A stretch of DNA of 24,132 bases. Source: JANLYQ01 sp031365725. GTDB taxonomy: Bacteria; Actinomycetota; Actinomycetes; JACCUZ01. Below the pieces are notes generated by a model that worked only from the letters and a program-made list of their open reading frames with translations, did not search any database and was not told the origin of the DNA. Numbering within the stretch: the first letter of the stretch is position 1; each line of letters starts with the position of its first letter. Where the stretch lies: NCBI GenBank assembly GCA_031365725.1, contig JANLYQ010000080.1, forward strand, positions 1 through 24,132, read 5' to 3'. Position numbers and translations under genes: made by a program. Below are positions 14,536 through 22,197 of this stretch, one piece after another.

Positions 14536-15939
14536 TCAGGTCGTGCCGGGGCGCCAGCCGTCGGGGTCGGTGCCACCGGGGACGTCTGCGTCGGCGTCGT
14601 ACGGGCTCCTGGTGTGGATGAACGTGCCGATGTTCAGCGCGACGACGCGGCCGTCGACCTCGACAGGCTGCAGTCGCTCACCGTGGTGGTAGCCCTCCAG
14701 ACCCACCCAACCACCGGCATCATCGCGCCGGAAGCGCACCGAGGGCGCGGCGCCGAGCAACGGGATGAGCTCGAGCAGACCGTCAGCGCGCAGCCGCAGA
14801 CCGAACGGCGAGGTGCCCCAGTACCAGGTGCCGACCAGCCGCATCGCCCCGTCGTCCGGGGCGACCAGCGGCAACCACGGGTCGACGATGCGCGGCTCGT
14901 GACGTCGCACGGTCTCGAGCAGCCGCTGGGTCAGCCCGGCGTCGAGACCGCTGGTCGCGTTCGCGAGCACCACCGCACCGACGCCCTGCTCGACGTCGAC
15001 GGTGACGCCCGCCAGGAACCCCGGCATCGAGCCCCCGTGCCCGACGTAGGTGGTCTCCTCGGATCGTGAGATCTGCAGTCCCAGCCCGTAGGCTGACCAG
15101 CCGGCCGCCGACTCCTCGACCCCGGCCGGTTCGCGCATCTCCTCCAGCGAGGCCGTCGCCAAGACGTCCCCGGTGTCACCTAGCAGGAACCCGGCCCACC
15201 GACCGAGGTCGACCAGCGTCGCCCACAGCTGGCCTGCGGGCGCCATCGCACCCGCGTCGTGCTCGGGCTCTGGCTGCAGTACGTCGGCCCAAGGGTGCAC
15301 CGCCCATCCCCGCGCGGCCCGACCGTCGGGACGCGTCGTCGTGCGGCGCATCCCGAGCGGCAGCAGCACCTCGTCGCGGACGACGTCCGCCCACGGTCGG
15401 CCGCGCAGCCGCGCGACCACCTCACCGGCGGCGGCGAAGCCAAGGTTGGAGTAGTGGAACCGGCGGCCGGCCCCGTGCCGCACCTCCTCGGCCCGCGAGA
15501 ACCGAGCTGCTAGGGCGGGCCAGGTCGTTCCCGGCGTGCGCTCCCACCACTGTCCCGGGCTCTCGGCCCGCAGGCCGGCATCGTGCGCAAGCAGCTGACC
15601 GAGCGTGCGGTCACCGAACGGCGTACCCGTCAGGTGCCGCTCGATCGGATCGTCCAGATCACAACGGCCCTCGTCTCGCAGCCGCAGCAGGGCCACCGTC
15701 GTCACGGTCTTGGTGATCGACCCGAGCCTGTACTGCACGTCTGTGTCGGGCTCGACACCGTCAACCCGACCGAATCCGTCGGACCAGGCGAGCACGCCCT
15801 CCCGCACAATTCCCGCAACGAGGCTGGGTACCCGGCCGACGCGCTGCGCAGCGGCGGCCTCGGCGGCGAGCAGGTGAGCGGTGGACGGAGCAAGCGCGAT
15901 GGACGTCACCGCGCGGACGATAGCGGGAAGCCGGCACAT
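14536..15939 (-). CDS. Serine hydrolase, class C beta-lactamase/esterase family
   Basis: Penicillin-binding-protein-like serine hydrolase of up to 467 residues. Motifs in order: GSITK (Ser74, Lys77, the SxxK nucleophile), YSN (Tyr163-Asn165) and HGG (301-303) in place of KTG. The last about 120 residues form a small beta-rich C-terminal region. There is no convincing signal peptide, so it is probably an intracellular esterase or D-amino-acid amidase/peptidase rather than a resistance enzyme. ATG 15939 (weak GAG upstream) is 11 nt after the LOG-family stop; GTG 15909 is an alternative start that drops the first 10 residues. It is the last gene of the kinase-SIS operon. The substrate is unknown. 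Confidence 0.88.
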   Translation of the reverse strand: MCRLPAIVRAVTSIALAPSTAHLLAAEAAAAQRVGRVPSLVAGIVREGVLAWSDGFGRVDGVEPDTDVQYRLGSITKTVTTVALLRLRDEGRCDLDDPIERHLTGTPFGDRTLGQLLAHDAGLRAESPGQWWERTPGTTWPALAARFSRAEEVRHGAGRRFHYSNLGFAAAGEVVARLRGRPWADVVRDEVLLPLGMRRTTTRPDGRAARGWAVHPWADVLQPEPEHDAGAMAPAGQLWATLVDLGRWAGFLLGDTGDVLATASLEEMREPAGVEESAAGWSAYGLGLQISRSEETTYVGHGGSMPGFLAGVTVDVEQGVGAVVLANATSGLDAGLTQRLLETVRRHEPRIVDPWLPLVAPDDGAMRLVGTWYWGTSPFGLRLRADGLLELIPLLGAAPSVRFRRDDAGGWVGLEGYHHGERLQPVEVDGRVVALNIGTFIHTRSPYDADADVPGGTDPDGWRPGTT

Positions 15940-15950
15940 CGGGCTCGCGG

Positions 15951-16532
15951 TCAGCCGCGCGCCCCCGCGTGCCTTCGCGGATGGAGAAGCGCATGTTCGA
16001 CGGCGTCGATGATGTCGCCGACCTCGCCGGCTCGTGCCGGGATGGTCAGGTCATCTGCCGCTATGACGAAGGTCCGTCCGAGCAGGTCGAGGAGCTCTCG
16101 CCACGCGTCGCCGACCACGACCAGCCGTGCCGCGTCGGGTTCGGTCTGAGCGGCGGCCCAGATCATCGCCGCCTCGGCCAGCGTGCCGACCCCGCCGGGC
16201 AGGGCAACTGCGACGTCCGCGGCGAGGAGGTGGCCGATCCTCTCGGCGTAGCTCGCCGACCACCGAAGCTCCGCGTTCGCGGTGTGCGGGGTGAGGTGAC
16301 CCCAGGCGGTCATCGGGACCCCGACGGTGTGCGCCCCGGCGGCACGTGCGCCGTCCGCGACCGCCCCCATCAGGCCGCCGTAGCCGCCGGTGAGCACAAT
16401 CCACCCGCGCCCGGCAAGTGCCGCGCCCAGGGCTCGGGCGTCCTGCCAGCGCTGGTCGTCCTCGCCGATGCTCGCCGACCCGAGTACGGCGACAGTCGGA
16501 GGAGTCTCAGCCGGAGACGAGCTGGTAGCCAC
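15951..16532 (-). CDS. LOG-family protein (nucleoside-5'-monophosphate phosphoribohydrolase-like)
   Basis: 193 residues with the LOG/'lysine decarboxylase-like' Rossmann fold. Visible are VAVLGSASI at the start, TGGYGGLMGAVADGA, and the signature PGGVGTLAE. LOG proteins release a base from nucleotide monophosphates, and plant and actinobacterial members activate cytokinins. This member belongs to the short TIGR00725-like type, whose ligands are often unknown. GTG 16532 is chosen because AAGGGG precedes it by 5 nt; it overlaps the end of the phosphoesterase gene by 26 nt. An ATG at 16580 lies deeper in that gene and is less likely. Next to a phosphoesterase and a nucleotidyltransferase-like gene, it suggests nucleotide or phosphosugar chemistry. 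Confidence 0.87.
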   Translation of the reverse strand: MATSSSPAETPPTVAVLGSASIGEDDQRWQDARALGAALAGRGWIVLTGGYGGLMGAVADGARAAGAHTVGVPMTAWGHLTPHTANAELRWSASYAERIGHLLAADVAVALPGGVGTLAEAAMIWAAAQTEPDAARLVVVGDAWRELLDLLGRTFVIAADDLTIPARAGEVGDIIDAVEHALLHPRRHAGARG

Positions 16533-17460
16533 GGAGCCCCTTCTTGCTGGAGAGGGTGACGATGACTCCGCGCAGGACACCCTCGCTGTACTCGCTACCC
16601 GGGTTGAGCGCGAGGGTGCGGCCGATGCGGGCTTCGCCGCGCGACTCGTGGATGTGACCGTGCAGGCTCAGGATCGGCTGGTGCTTGGCGATGGCGTCAC
16701 GGACGGCGCTGCTGCCGACACCGGTGATGACCGGGCTGCCGCCCTTGACCACGGGACGGAACTCGCGGTCCAGGGCCATGGCCTGGTCGATCGGGGTGTC
16801 CTTCGGCGGCACGTGCAGGTTGAAGATCGCCTTGCTCGGGTCGGGCAGGGTCGCGACCTGGCGCTCGATCACGTCGGCGAGGTCCGCCTCGTCGAGCTCC
16901 CGGGGCGAGTCCCACGGCGTCCGGTTCGAGTAGCCCACCGAGATCATCGGGAAGCCGCCGGGGAGCTCGGTCACCTGCCCCTCCGGATTGATCACCGTGG
17001 CGCTGCTGGACAACAGCTCGTCGAGGAAGAACGGGTCGTCGTTGCCGGGCGCGAAGATGCACTGGATCCCGGTGCCGGCCAGGCGGTCTTCCGCCAGGTC
17101 GAGCCACGTGCTCATGGTCTCGTGCATCAGCTTGCGGAAGAGCTCGTCGACCGCGGCCGGGTCGTCGTGCAGGGCAGCCACCTCGGCCGGGGTCATCGGC
17201 TGCGCGTAGTAGCCGGCATCGGCGATGAACTTGCGCAGCGCGGGCAGCCCGTCGGCGTCGACCAGCCGCTTGCGGCCGAAAAGCGAGGCCGAGAACTGGC
17301 CGCCCGCCTCCTCCACGATCGGGACGATCATCTTGCCGGTGATGTCGCCCCCCATGACCACGGCGTCGACGCCGTAGAACTTTCCGGCGTTGAGGAACTT
17401 GCGCAGGCAGCGGTCCGAACCGTGGATGTCGGTGGCGAAGAAGATCTTGTGGTCAGCCAC
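16507..17460 (-). CDS. Calcineurin-like metallophosphoesterase
   Basis: 317-residue phosphoesterase with the two-metal motif set in order: ATDIHG (Asp11, His13), GGDITG (Asp39), APGNDD (variant of GNHD, the His being Asp), NLHVPP, and SLHGHIHES (GHxH). GTG 17460 is preceded by AGGA with 6-nt spacing and overlaps the nucleotidyltransferase-like stop by 8 bp. No signal peptide. The GNHD to GNDD change is found in some subfamilies and could alter the catalytic acid. It may hydrolyse a phosphosugar or nucleotide produced within the operon; its substrate cannot be named. Confidence 0.9.
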   Translation of the reverse strand: MADHKIFFATDIHGSDRCLRKFLNAGKFYGVDAVVMGGDITGKMIVPIVEEAGGQFSASLFGRKRLVDADGLPALRKFIADAGYYAQPMTPAEVAALHDDPAAVDELFRKLMHETMSTWLDLAEDRLAGTGIQCIFAPGNDDPFFLDELLSSSATVINPEGQVTELPGGFPMISVGYSNRTPWDSPRELDEADLADVIERQVATLPDPSKAIFNLHVPPKDTPIDQAMALDREFRPVVKGGSPVITGVGSSAVRDAIAKHQPILSLHGHIHESRGEARIGRTLALNPGSEYSEGVLRGVIVTLSSKKGLRGYQLVSG

Positions 17461-18283
17461 GGGCTGTCCTCTCGGGGTCGGGGGCGTTCGGTCCAGGCTG
17501 CGAGCTGCCTCCTGCGACCTCCTCGGGGAGCTGGTACCAGGCCTTGCGGCGCCCGACGACGGACCGCGCCCTCCAGCGGCCGGACTTGGGCACGTTGGCC
17601 ATCGCCTCGAGCAGTGCCTCGGCCCGCGCGACGACGACCGCCGCGCGGGGGCCGGCCAGGTCGGCCGGCAGCCCGTGGGCGACCTTCGTCAGGTTGTCCG
17701 ACAGGGTGGTGTGCCACCCCCAGTCGGCGGCTGTCACGGACAGGATGCGGCTCGTCGAAAGGCCGTCGGCACCGGGCGGCCCGGCGGCGTCGACCTCGTC
17801 GTCGGTGAGCTCGTGGTTGAGCAGCAACCGCGCCGCGTCCAGGACGTCCTTGTGGTTGAGCTGGACGATCTGGAGCTTGGTGAGCAACAGGTCGGCAGCG
17901 GTGAGGGCCACCGGGTGACGGTCGAGGCGACTGTCGAGATCGAGGCGGTGACACATCGCGAACTCACCGACGAACACGTCCAGCTGGCGGCGGTGGGTCA
18001 GGTCGTAGAAGAGGAGTCGTCTGGCACCGTGCAGGGCGTTGAACCTGGCGTTCGCCGTGTAGCCGAGCGCCACCAGCACCTGCGTCGACGAGCGACTCGC
18101 CTTGCGCGGGACCACGAGGTCGATGTCAGCGTACTCACGCACGAGGCTGGGCGGGGGCGGTGCGTGGTCGTGCGCCGCGACCCCGAGGCCGCCGATCAGC
18201 CGGGCCGTCACCTGCCGGCTGCCCATCTCCCCGACCAGCCGGCTCGCCTCGGCGCTGATGTCGGGCAGCGGCTCGTCGGTCAT
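17453..18283 (-). CDS. Nucleotidyltransferase-like protein
   Basis: 276-residue protein resembling minimal nucleotidyltransferases of the AbiEii/aminoglycoside-adenylyltransferase-like class. The features are a GG pair (31-32) followed by YADIDLVV (Asp53, Asp55) and a third acidic residue in RRQLDVFV (Asp102). The helical 'LLLTKLQIVQLNHKDVLDA' segment is also found in such proteins. It lacks the classic GSx(10)DxD spacing because a proline-rich insert (41-45) sits between GG and DxD. ATG 18283 overlaps the kinase-SIS stop (ATGA). A much longer open frame continues upstream antiphase to that gene and is not used. No antitoxin-like partner is adjacent, so a toxin system is unlikely. Function unknown; it is co-translated with sugar-metabolism genes. 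Confidence 0.8.
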   Translation of the reverse strand: MTDEPLPDISAEASRLVGEMGSRQVTARLIGGLGVAAHDHAPPPPSLVREYADIDLVVPRKASRSSTQVLVALGYTANARFNALHGARRLLFYDLTHRRQLDVFVGEFAMCHRLDLDSRLDRHPVALTAADLLLTKLQIVQLNHKDVLDAARLLLNHELTDDEVDAAGPPGADGLSTSRILSVTAADWGWHTTLSDNLTKVAHGLPADLAGPRAAVVVARAEALLEAMANVPKSGRWRARSVVGRRKAWYQLPEEVAGGSSQPGPNAPDPERTARG

Positions 18284-20343
18284 GCCGGTTCGCCAACCGT
18301 CGCGCGGTGGATGGTGGCGTAGTGCTCGTCCCGCGCCTCGACCGACGGGAAGTTGTAGCTCTTCTTGCCCGCCAGCCGTGCGAGGTGGAACCCGATGACC
18401 GCCAGGGGCAGGCAGGTCAGCAGAGGACTGAGTGCTTCGTCCACCCCGGTGGCCACCGGCACGTGGAGCGCGCCCGGGCCGGGGTCGACGTCGGAGACCA
18501 CGATCGGGCGGGCGCCCATGAACAGGAGCTCGTCGAGGATCTCCATCGCCCGGTCGTGGCTGGCGCCCGAGGGTGCGACGAGCACGACGGGATCGCCCGG
18601 GGTGGTGACGAAGTACTCCTCGTGCGCCCATTCCTCGATGTTGGTCGAGAGCCCCACCAGCTGTGGGCCCTCGAACAGCTTCGCCGCGCCGAACCGGGCC
18701 GACGCCTCGCTGGGACCGGCACCCAGGAAGGCCACCCAGGTCGCTGGCAGCAGGGCCGAGGCGGCTGCCTCGGCCGGACCGGCGCACTCGACCAGCGTCT
18801 TCGCGGCAAGGTCCGCGACCTGCTGCAGCCGGCCCAGGAGCGGGTCGTCGCAGGTGGCCGCGCCCAGGGCGGCGGCGAGGCGGGTGAGGGTGGCGAGCAT
18901 CCCGACGTAGGTCGATGTGCCCGGGGAGAAGCCCAGAGTCGGTACGTCGATGGGCAGCACCTCGTCGGCGGCCGCCGCCAGCTGCCCCTCCGGGTTGTTG
19001 GTCAGCGCGACGACCCGATGGCCGAAGCGTCGCGCCTGGATGGCGGCCTCGGTGGTGCGGCCGACCTTGCCGGAGAAGGATGCCGCGATGACGGCACTGT
19101 CGTGGGGGAGGTAACGCACCTGGTAGCGGGCGAGGTCGAGGGCATGCACGGGGTGAGCCGTGAGGCCGCTCCAGCGCTGGAACGCCAGAGCCGCCGCCTG
19201 GCCGGCGAACGCCGAGTCGCCGCAGCCGGTGAGCCAGAGGTGGCGGATGCCCGCCGCCCGCAGGCTCGCGGCGAGCGCCTCGACATGGCCGTCGCGGTCC
19301 TGCACCGCCGCAGTGATGACCTCGGGGATGGTGAGGATCTCCTGCCGCATCACGTCGATGTCGTGAGCATCCGAGGTGACAGCGGTCCGGTCGCGTTCGC
19401 CGATCGCCTTCGCAGTGCCGGCCGGGAGCGCATCGGCCTGCTGCTGCAGGTCCGCCGCCCGCAGCGGCTGATCGAGCAGGCGCAGGCTTCCCGACCCCGT
19501 GATGGCGACGCCTGCAGTGACGCAGCCCCACCGGACGGCGTCGATCAGGTGCCGCCCCCGGGCGAGCCCCGCGGCGAGGCCGCCGCAGAAGGCATCCCCC
19601 GCGCCGGTGCTGTCGCGGGCGTCAACCGTCAGCGCGTGGACCCGGGTGACCCGATCGCCGTCCAGGATGAAGGCACCCTCGGCGCCGGCTTTCACCACCG
19701 CACGACTCAGCCCGTGACGGGCGAGCGCGGCACATCCGTCGACCGGTCCGTCGGCGCCCGTCAGCACGACGAGCTCCTCCAGGCTGGGGACGAACACGTC
19801 GACCTCGCGCGCAAGGGTGAGCAGCCTGTCCTGATAGCCGTCCACCCAGTCCTCATGGGTGTCGAGAGAGATGAGCACGGCCGGGTTCCGGGCCCGCACG
19901 GCGCGGACCAGGAGCTCGGCGTTGGGCAGCGGCATGCCCGCGATGTGCACCACCGCAGCCCCGTCGACCAACGCGAGCGCCAGGTCCTCGAAGCCGGGGG
20001 CAACCTCCCGTCCTCGGGCCGGGTCGGTGCGGTAGAGCCACCGACGGGTGCCGTCAGCCTCGTAGATCACCCAGTTGCGCACCGTGGGCCCGGCGATCGG
20101 GGTGACCGAGGACAGGTCGACCCCGGCCTCCGACAGCCTCGCGAGGGCCTCGTCCGGGAAGTCGTCGCCCTTCCTCGCGACCACCGAGGCGCGGGCGCCG
20201 TTCACGACGACGGCAGTGGCGGCGTGGACGGCATTGCCTCCCAGCCTCGCCATCTGCGTGACGCCGTCGGCCCGCACCACGTCGTCGATGGTGAGGTTGC
20301 CGATGACGACAACGGACCCTGTCGCATCCTGCGGCGCTGCCAT
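18280..20343 (-). CDS. PfkB sugar kinase fused to SIS-domain isomerase/deglycase
   Basis: 687 residues carrying two enzymes. Residues about 8-295 are a PfkB kinase, with GNLTIDD, LGGNA (34-38) and DSTGAGDAFCGG with catalytic base Asp250. Residues about 325-687 are a double SIS module: TGCGDSAFAG (372-381), SFSGKVGRTTEA (from 423), then EEWAHEEYF with Glu571 and His574. That E-x-x-H spacing matches the acid/base pair (EFRH) of FrlB/FraB deglycases and GlmS (ELKH). The C-terminal KKSYNFPS is also FrlB-like. ATG 20343 follows GAGGAG. In enteric bacteria fructoselysine 6-kinase (FrlD) and 6-phosphate deglycase (FrlB) are separate. A kinase feeding a tethered deglycase would channel an Amadori 6-phosphate to glucose 6-phosphate and an amine. 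An aminosugar or opine substrate is also possible. Confidence 0.93.
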   Translation of the reverse strand: MAAPQDATGSVVVIGNLTIDDVVRADGVTQMARLGGNAVHAATAVVVNGARASVVARKGDDFPDEALARLSEAGVDLSSVTPIAGPTVRNWVIYEADGTRRWLYRTDPARGREVAPGFEDLALALVDGAAVVHIAGMPLPNAELLVRAVRARNPAVLISLDTHEDWVDGYQDRLLTLAREVDVFVPSLEELVVLTGADGPVDGCAALARHGLSRAVVKAGAEGAFILDGDRVTRVHALTVDARDSTGAGDAFCGGLAAGLARGRHLIDAVRWGCVTAGVAITGSGSLRLLDQPLRAADLQQQADALPAGTAKAIGERDRTAVTSDAHDIDVMRQEILTIPEVITAAVQDRDGHVEALAASLRAAGIRHLWLTGCGDSAFAGQAAALAFQRWSGLTAHPVHALDLARYQVRYLPHDSAVIAASFSGKVGRTTEAAIQARRFGHRVVALTNNPEGQLAAAADEVLPIDVPTLGFSPGTSTYVGMLATLTRLAAALGAATCDDPLLGRLQQVADLAAKTLVECAGPAEAAASALLPATWVAFLGAGPSEASARFGAAKLFEGPQLVGLSTNIEEWAHEEYFVTTPGDPVVLVAPSGASHDRAMEILDELLFMGARPIVVSDVDPGPGALHVPVATGVDEALSPLLTCLPLAVIGFHLARLAGKKSYNFPSVEARDEHYATIHRATVGEPA

Positions 20344-20376
20344 GTCGCTCCTCGGTCGGGACGATCCGCAATCGGA

Positions 20377-20409
20377 GGTGGCGCCGGTCGGGGGACGCCC
20401 GGCGCCACC
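20377..20409 (-). promoter_or_regulatory. Strong hairpin between permease and kinase-SIS genes
   Basis: Perfect 11-bp inverted repeat, GGTGGCGCCGG (20377-20387) and CCGGCGCCACC (20399-20409), with an 11-nt loop. It fills most of the 71-nt gap between the permease stop and the kinase-SIS start, ending 34 nt before the start codon. No U-tract follows on the transcript, so it is more likely a processing, stabilising or attenuating element than a full terminator. Confidence 0.7.
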
Positions 20410-20414
20410 GCCTG

Positions 20415-22091
20415 TCACTCGGGCGGGATCTCCCGGTAGGCCAGCGCGAGATCGACACCCTTGCTCCGGTTGATGGCCCAGGTCGCTGCGTACCAGAGCA
20501 CGCCGAGGACGACCACGCCGATCATGAACTCCAACGACAACCGCCGGGTCACGGCGAAGGTGGCGTTGATGGAGGAGTTCGCGAAGAACATGATGAGCAG
20601 ACCGCCCAGGGCCACGACGCCACCGATGCCGGCCAAGGTGACCGCCGGCACTCCGAGGATGCGCCGGCCGCCGCCGCCCTCCCAGACGCTCGTGAGCCGG
20701 TAGGGGAAGACGATGCCGGCAACACTGACCACGATGAACGCCAGGATCTGGGCGAGGAGCGCCCCGAGCAGGCTGGCGTTGGACACGTTGACCAGCGCGA
20801 CCAGAGCCACCTCGCCGGTGACCGCGCAGAACGCGATCGCCTTGACCGGGGTGTGGAACCGGTCGTTGACCTCACCGAGCTGCCGCGGCACCGTGCGGTC
20901 CAGCGACCAGGCGAGCATGTAGCGGGTGGCCTGCAGGGTGGACAGCGGAGTGCCCATCAGCGCCCACAGGATGAAGCCCACTCCGATGATCAGCAGCAGC
21001 GGGACGCTGCCGGTCAACAGGCTTGCGATGAAGTTGATGCTCGGCGGTACGCCTCCGGGCAGGTTGAGCTTCTCCGGCGACGTGTTGTTGAGGTAGGACA
21101 ACGACCGCGCCCAGTCCGAGCCGACAGCATGCTGGTAGGCCCAGACGACCAGCGCCAGCGCCGCGCCGTTGATGAGCACGCCGCCGACCATGGCGAAGTA
21201 CTGCGTCCGGGACGCGCGCTTGACCTCGCCCCCGATCTGCGCCGAGCCCTGCGCGTAGCCGACGACGAAGAACACCCAGGGCAGCATCAGGATGGTGGCC
21301 GTCAGGCTGAACCCGGCGCCGTTGCCGGTGAATCCGCTGGACCGGGCCGTGGAGATCACCTGGTCGAACGGGAGGCCCTTGTTCTTCGCCGCGAAGTCGG
21401 TCCAGGCCTGGGCGACGTCACCGCTGCGGAAGGTGAGCAGACCGGCGACCAGCACGATGCTCAGGCCGGCGATGGCGAACAGCCACTTCTGCACCCGCCA
21501 GTAGGACTGAGACCCGAAGATGAGAAGGGCAGCGAAACCGACGGTGATCAGGGTGCCCAGTCCGAGGACCCACCACTGCGTCGTCATGCCGAGCAGGGTC
21601 TGCTTGCCCACGAGGGTGTTGCTCGCGTCCACCCACCAGCTGTTGCCGGTGAGGACGCCGATGGTCGTCATGGTGACCGGTGCGGCAAAGGTCAGCGCGA
21701 CCCAGGCGTTGAAGCCGATCCAGAAGAAGATCAACCACAAGCCCTGGCTCCAGGACATCAGCCAGCCGACGAAGGGGTGCAGGGCGCGGCTCACGAAGAC
21801 GTAGTCGCCACCGGAGCGGGGCATCGCTGCCGCGAACTCGGCGTAGACCCACAGCAGCGTGAACGCCATCACCAGGGTGCCGAGCACGATCGCGAGCAGC
21901 ATGCTGCCGCCGGGGAAGTTGCCGGGCGCCTGCAGCAGGAGGAACACGGCACCGAGGGCGACGTTCATACCCAGGGTGTTCATGATCAAGGCGTCCCACC
22001 GGGACACCTCGCGCACGAGGCCCGTCGCGTTGCGGACGAACAGGGCGTCGTCGCCCGCGAAGTCTGACGGGACGGTAACGTCACTTGCCAT
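20415..22091 (-). CDS. APC-superfamily amino acid/amine permease
   Basis: 558-residue integral membrane transporter of the amino acid-polyamine-organocation family with about 12-14 hydrophobic helices. Typical features are the first helix after 'REVSRWDALIMNTLG', the 'AAMPRSGGDYVFVSRAL' segment (APC signature, substrate-site loop), and a paired-helix second half ending in a short cytoplasmic tail. GGAGG lies 8 nt before ATG 22091; an ATG at 22097 has only 2-nt spacing. It sits downstream of a GntR/UTRA gene and upstream of the kinase-SIS fusion, the position held by FrlA in frl operons. It likely imports the amine- or amino-acid-linked sugar in the same unit; proton-coupled symport is the norm for the family. 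Confidence 0.92.
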   Translation of the reverse strand: MASDVTVPSDFAGDDALFVRNATGLVREVSRWDALIMNTLGMNVALGAVFLLLQAPGNFPGGSMLLAIVLGTLVMAFTLLWVYAEFAAAMPRSGGDYVFVSRALHPFVGWLMSWSQGLWLIFFWIGFNAWVALTFAAPVTMTTIGVLTGNSWWVDASNTLVGKQTLLGMTTQWWVLGLGTLITVGFAALLIFGSQSYWRVQKWLFAIAGLSIVLVAGLLTFRSGDVAQAWTDFAAKNKGLPFDQVISTARSSGFTGNGAGFSLTATILMLPWVFFVVGYAQGSAQIGGEVKRASRTQYFAMVGGVLINGAALALVVWAYQHAVGSDWARSLSYLNNTSPEKLNLPGGVPPSINFIASLLTGSVPLLLIIGVGFILWALMGTPLSTLQATRYMLAWSLDRTVPRQLGEVNDRFHTPVKAIAFCAVTGEVALVALVNVSNASLLGALLAQILAFIVVSVAGIVFPYRLTSVWEGGGGRRILGVPAVTLAGIGGVVALGGLLIMFFANSSINATFAVTRRLSLEFMIGVVVLGVLWYAATWAINRSKGVDLALAYREIPPE

Positions 22092-22116
22092 TGCCATTGC
22101 CTCCGAACTACGCGGG

Positions 22117-22139
22117 TCGGCGCGGACCACCCGCGCCGA
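22117..22139 (-). promoter_or_regulatory. Hairpin in the permease leader
   Basis: Perfect 9-bp stem, TCGGCGCGG (22117-22125) and CCGCGCCGA (22131-22139), with a 5-nt loop. It ends 25 nt before the permease ATG at 22091 and lies after a second hairpin at 22176-22197. No U-tract follows. Confidence 0.55.
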
Positions 22140-22175
22140 TGTGACACAGCAGGAAAGCGGCAGGACAACAGCCGC

Positions 22176-22197
22176 CAGGTCCCCTGCTAGGGACCTG
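22176..22197 (-). promoter_or_regulatory. Hairpin holding the gntR stop codon in its loop
   Basis: Perfect 8-bp stem, CAGGTCCC and GGGACCTG, with a 6-nt loop that contains the TAG stop of the UTRA regulator gene (22187-22189). With the hairpin at 22117-22139 it forms a tandem structured gap of 95 nt between regulator and permease genes. No U-tract is present. Confidence 0.55.

Noticed and set aside
14536..15939. Antibiotic-resistance beta-lactamase
   Set aside because: It has SxxK and YxN but HGG instead of KTG and no export signal; an intracellular esterase or peptidase is more likely.
16390..17808. Plus-strand open frame of 472 codons
   Set aside because: Crosses three overlapping genes on the other strand and has no coherent domain.
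17453..18283. Toxin-antitoxin (AbiEii/MNT-HEPN type) assignment for the nucleotidyltransferase-like gene
   Set aside because: No antitoxin or HEPN partner is adjacent and the gene is coupled to metabolic genes.
17453..19531. 692-codon extension of the nucleotidyltransferase-like frame upstream of ATG 18283
   Set aside because: The extension lies inside the kinase-SIS gene in another frame, is Arg/Gly-rich and has no motif. The ATGA overlap gives a natural start.
18307..20439. Plus-strand open frame of 710 codons opposite the kinase-SIS gene
   Set aside because: Product of GC-rich mirrored codons; low complexity in Arg/Gly/Asp and no recognisable motifs, whereas the opposite strand has full kinase and SIS motifs.
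20853..22067. Plus-strand open frame of 404 codons opposite the permease
   Set aside because: Low-complexity Asp/Gln/His/Gly-rich mirror of transmembrane codons.
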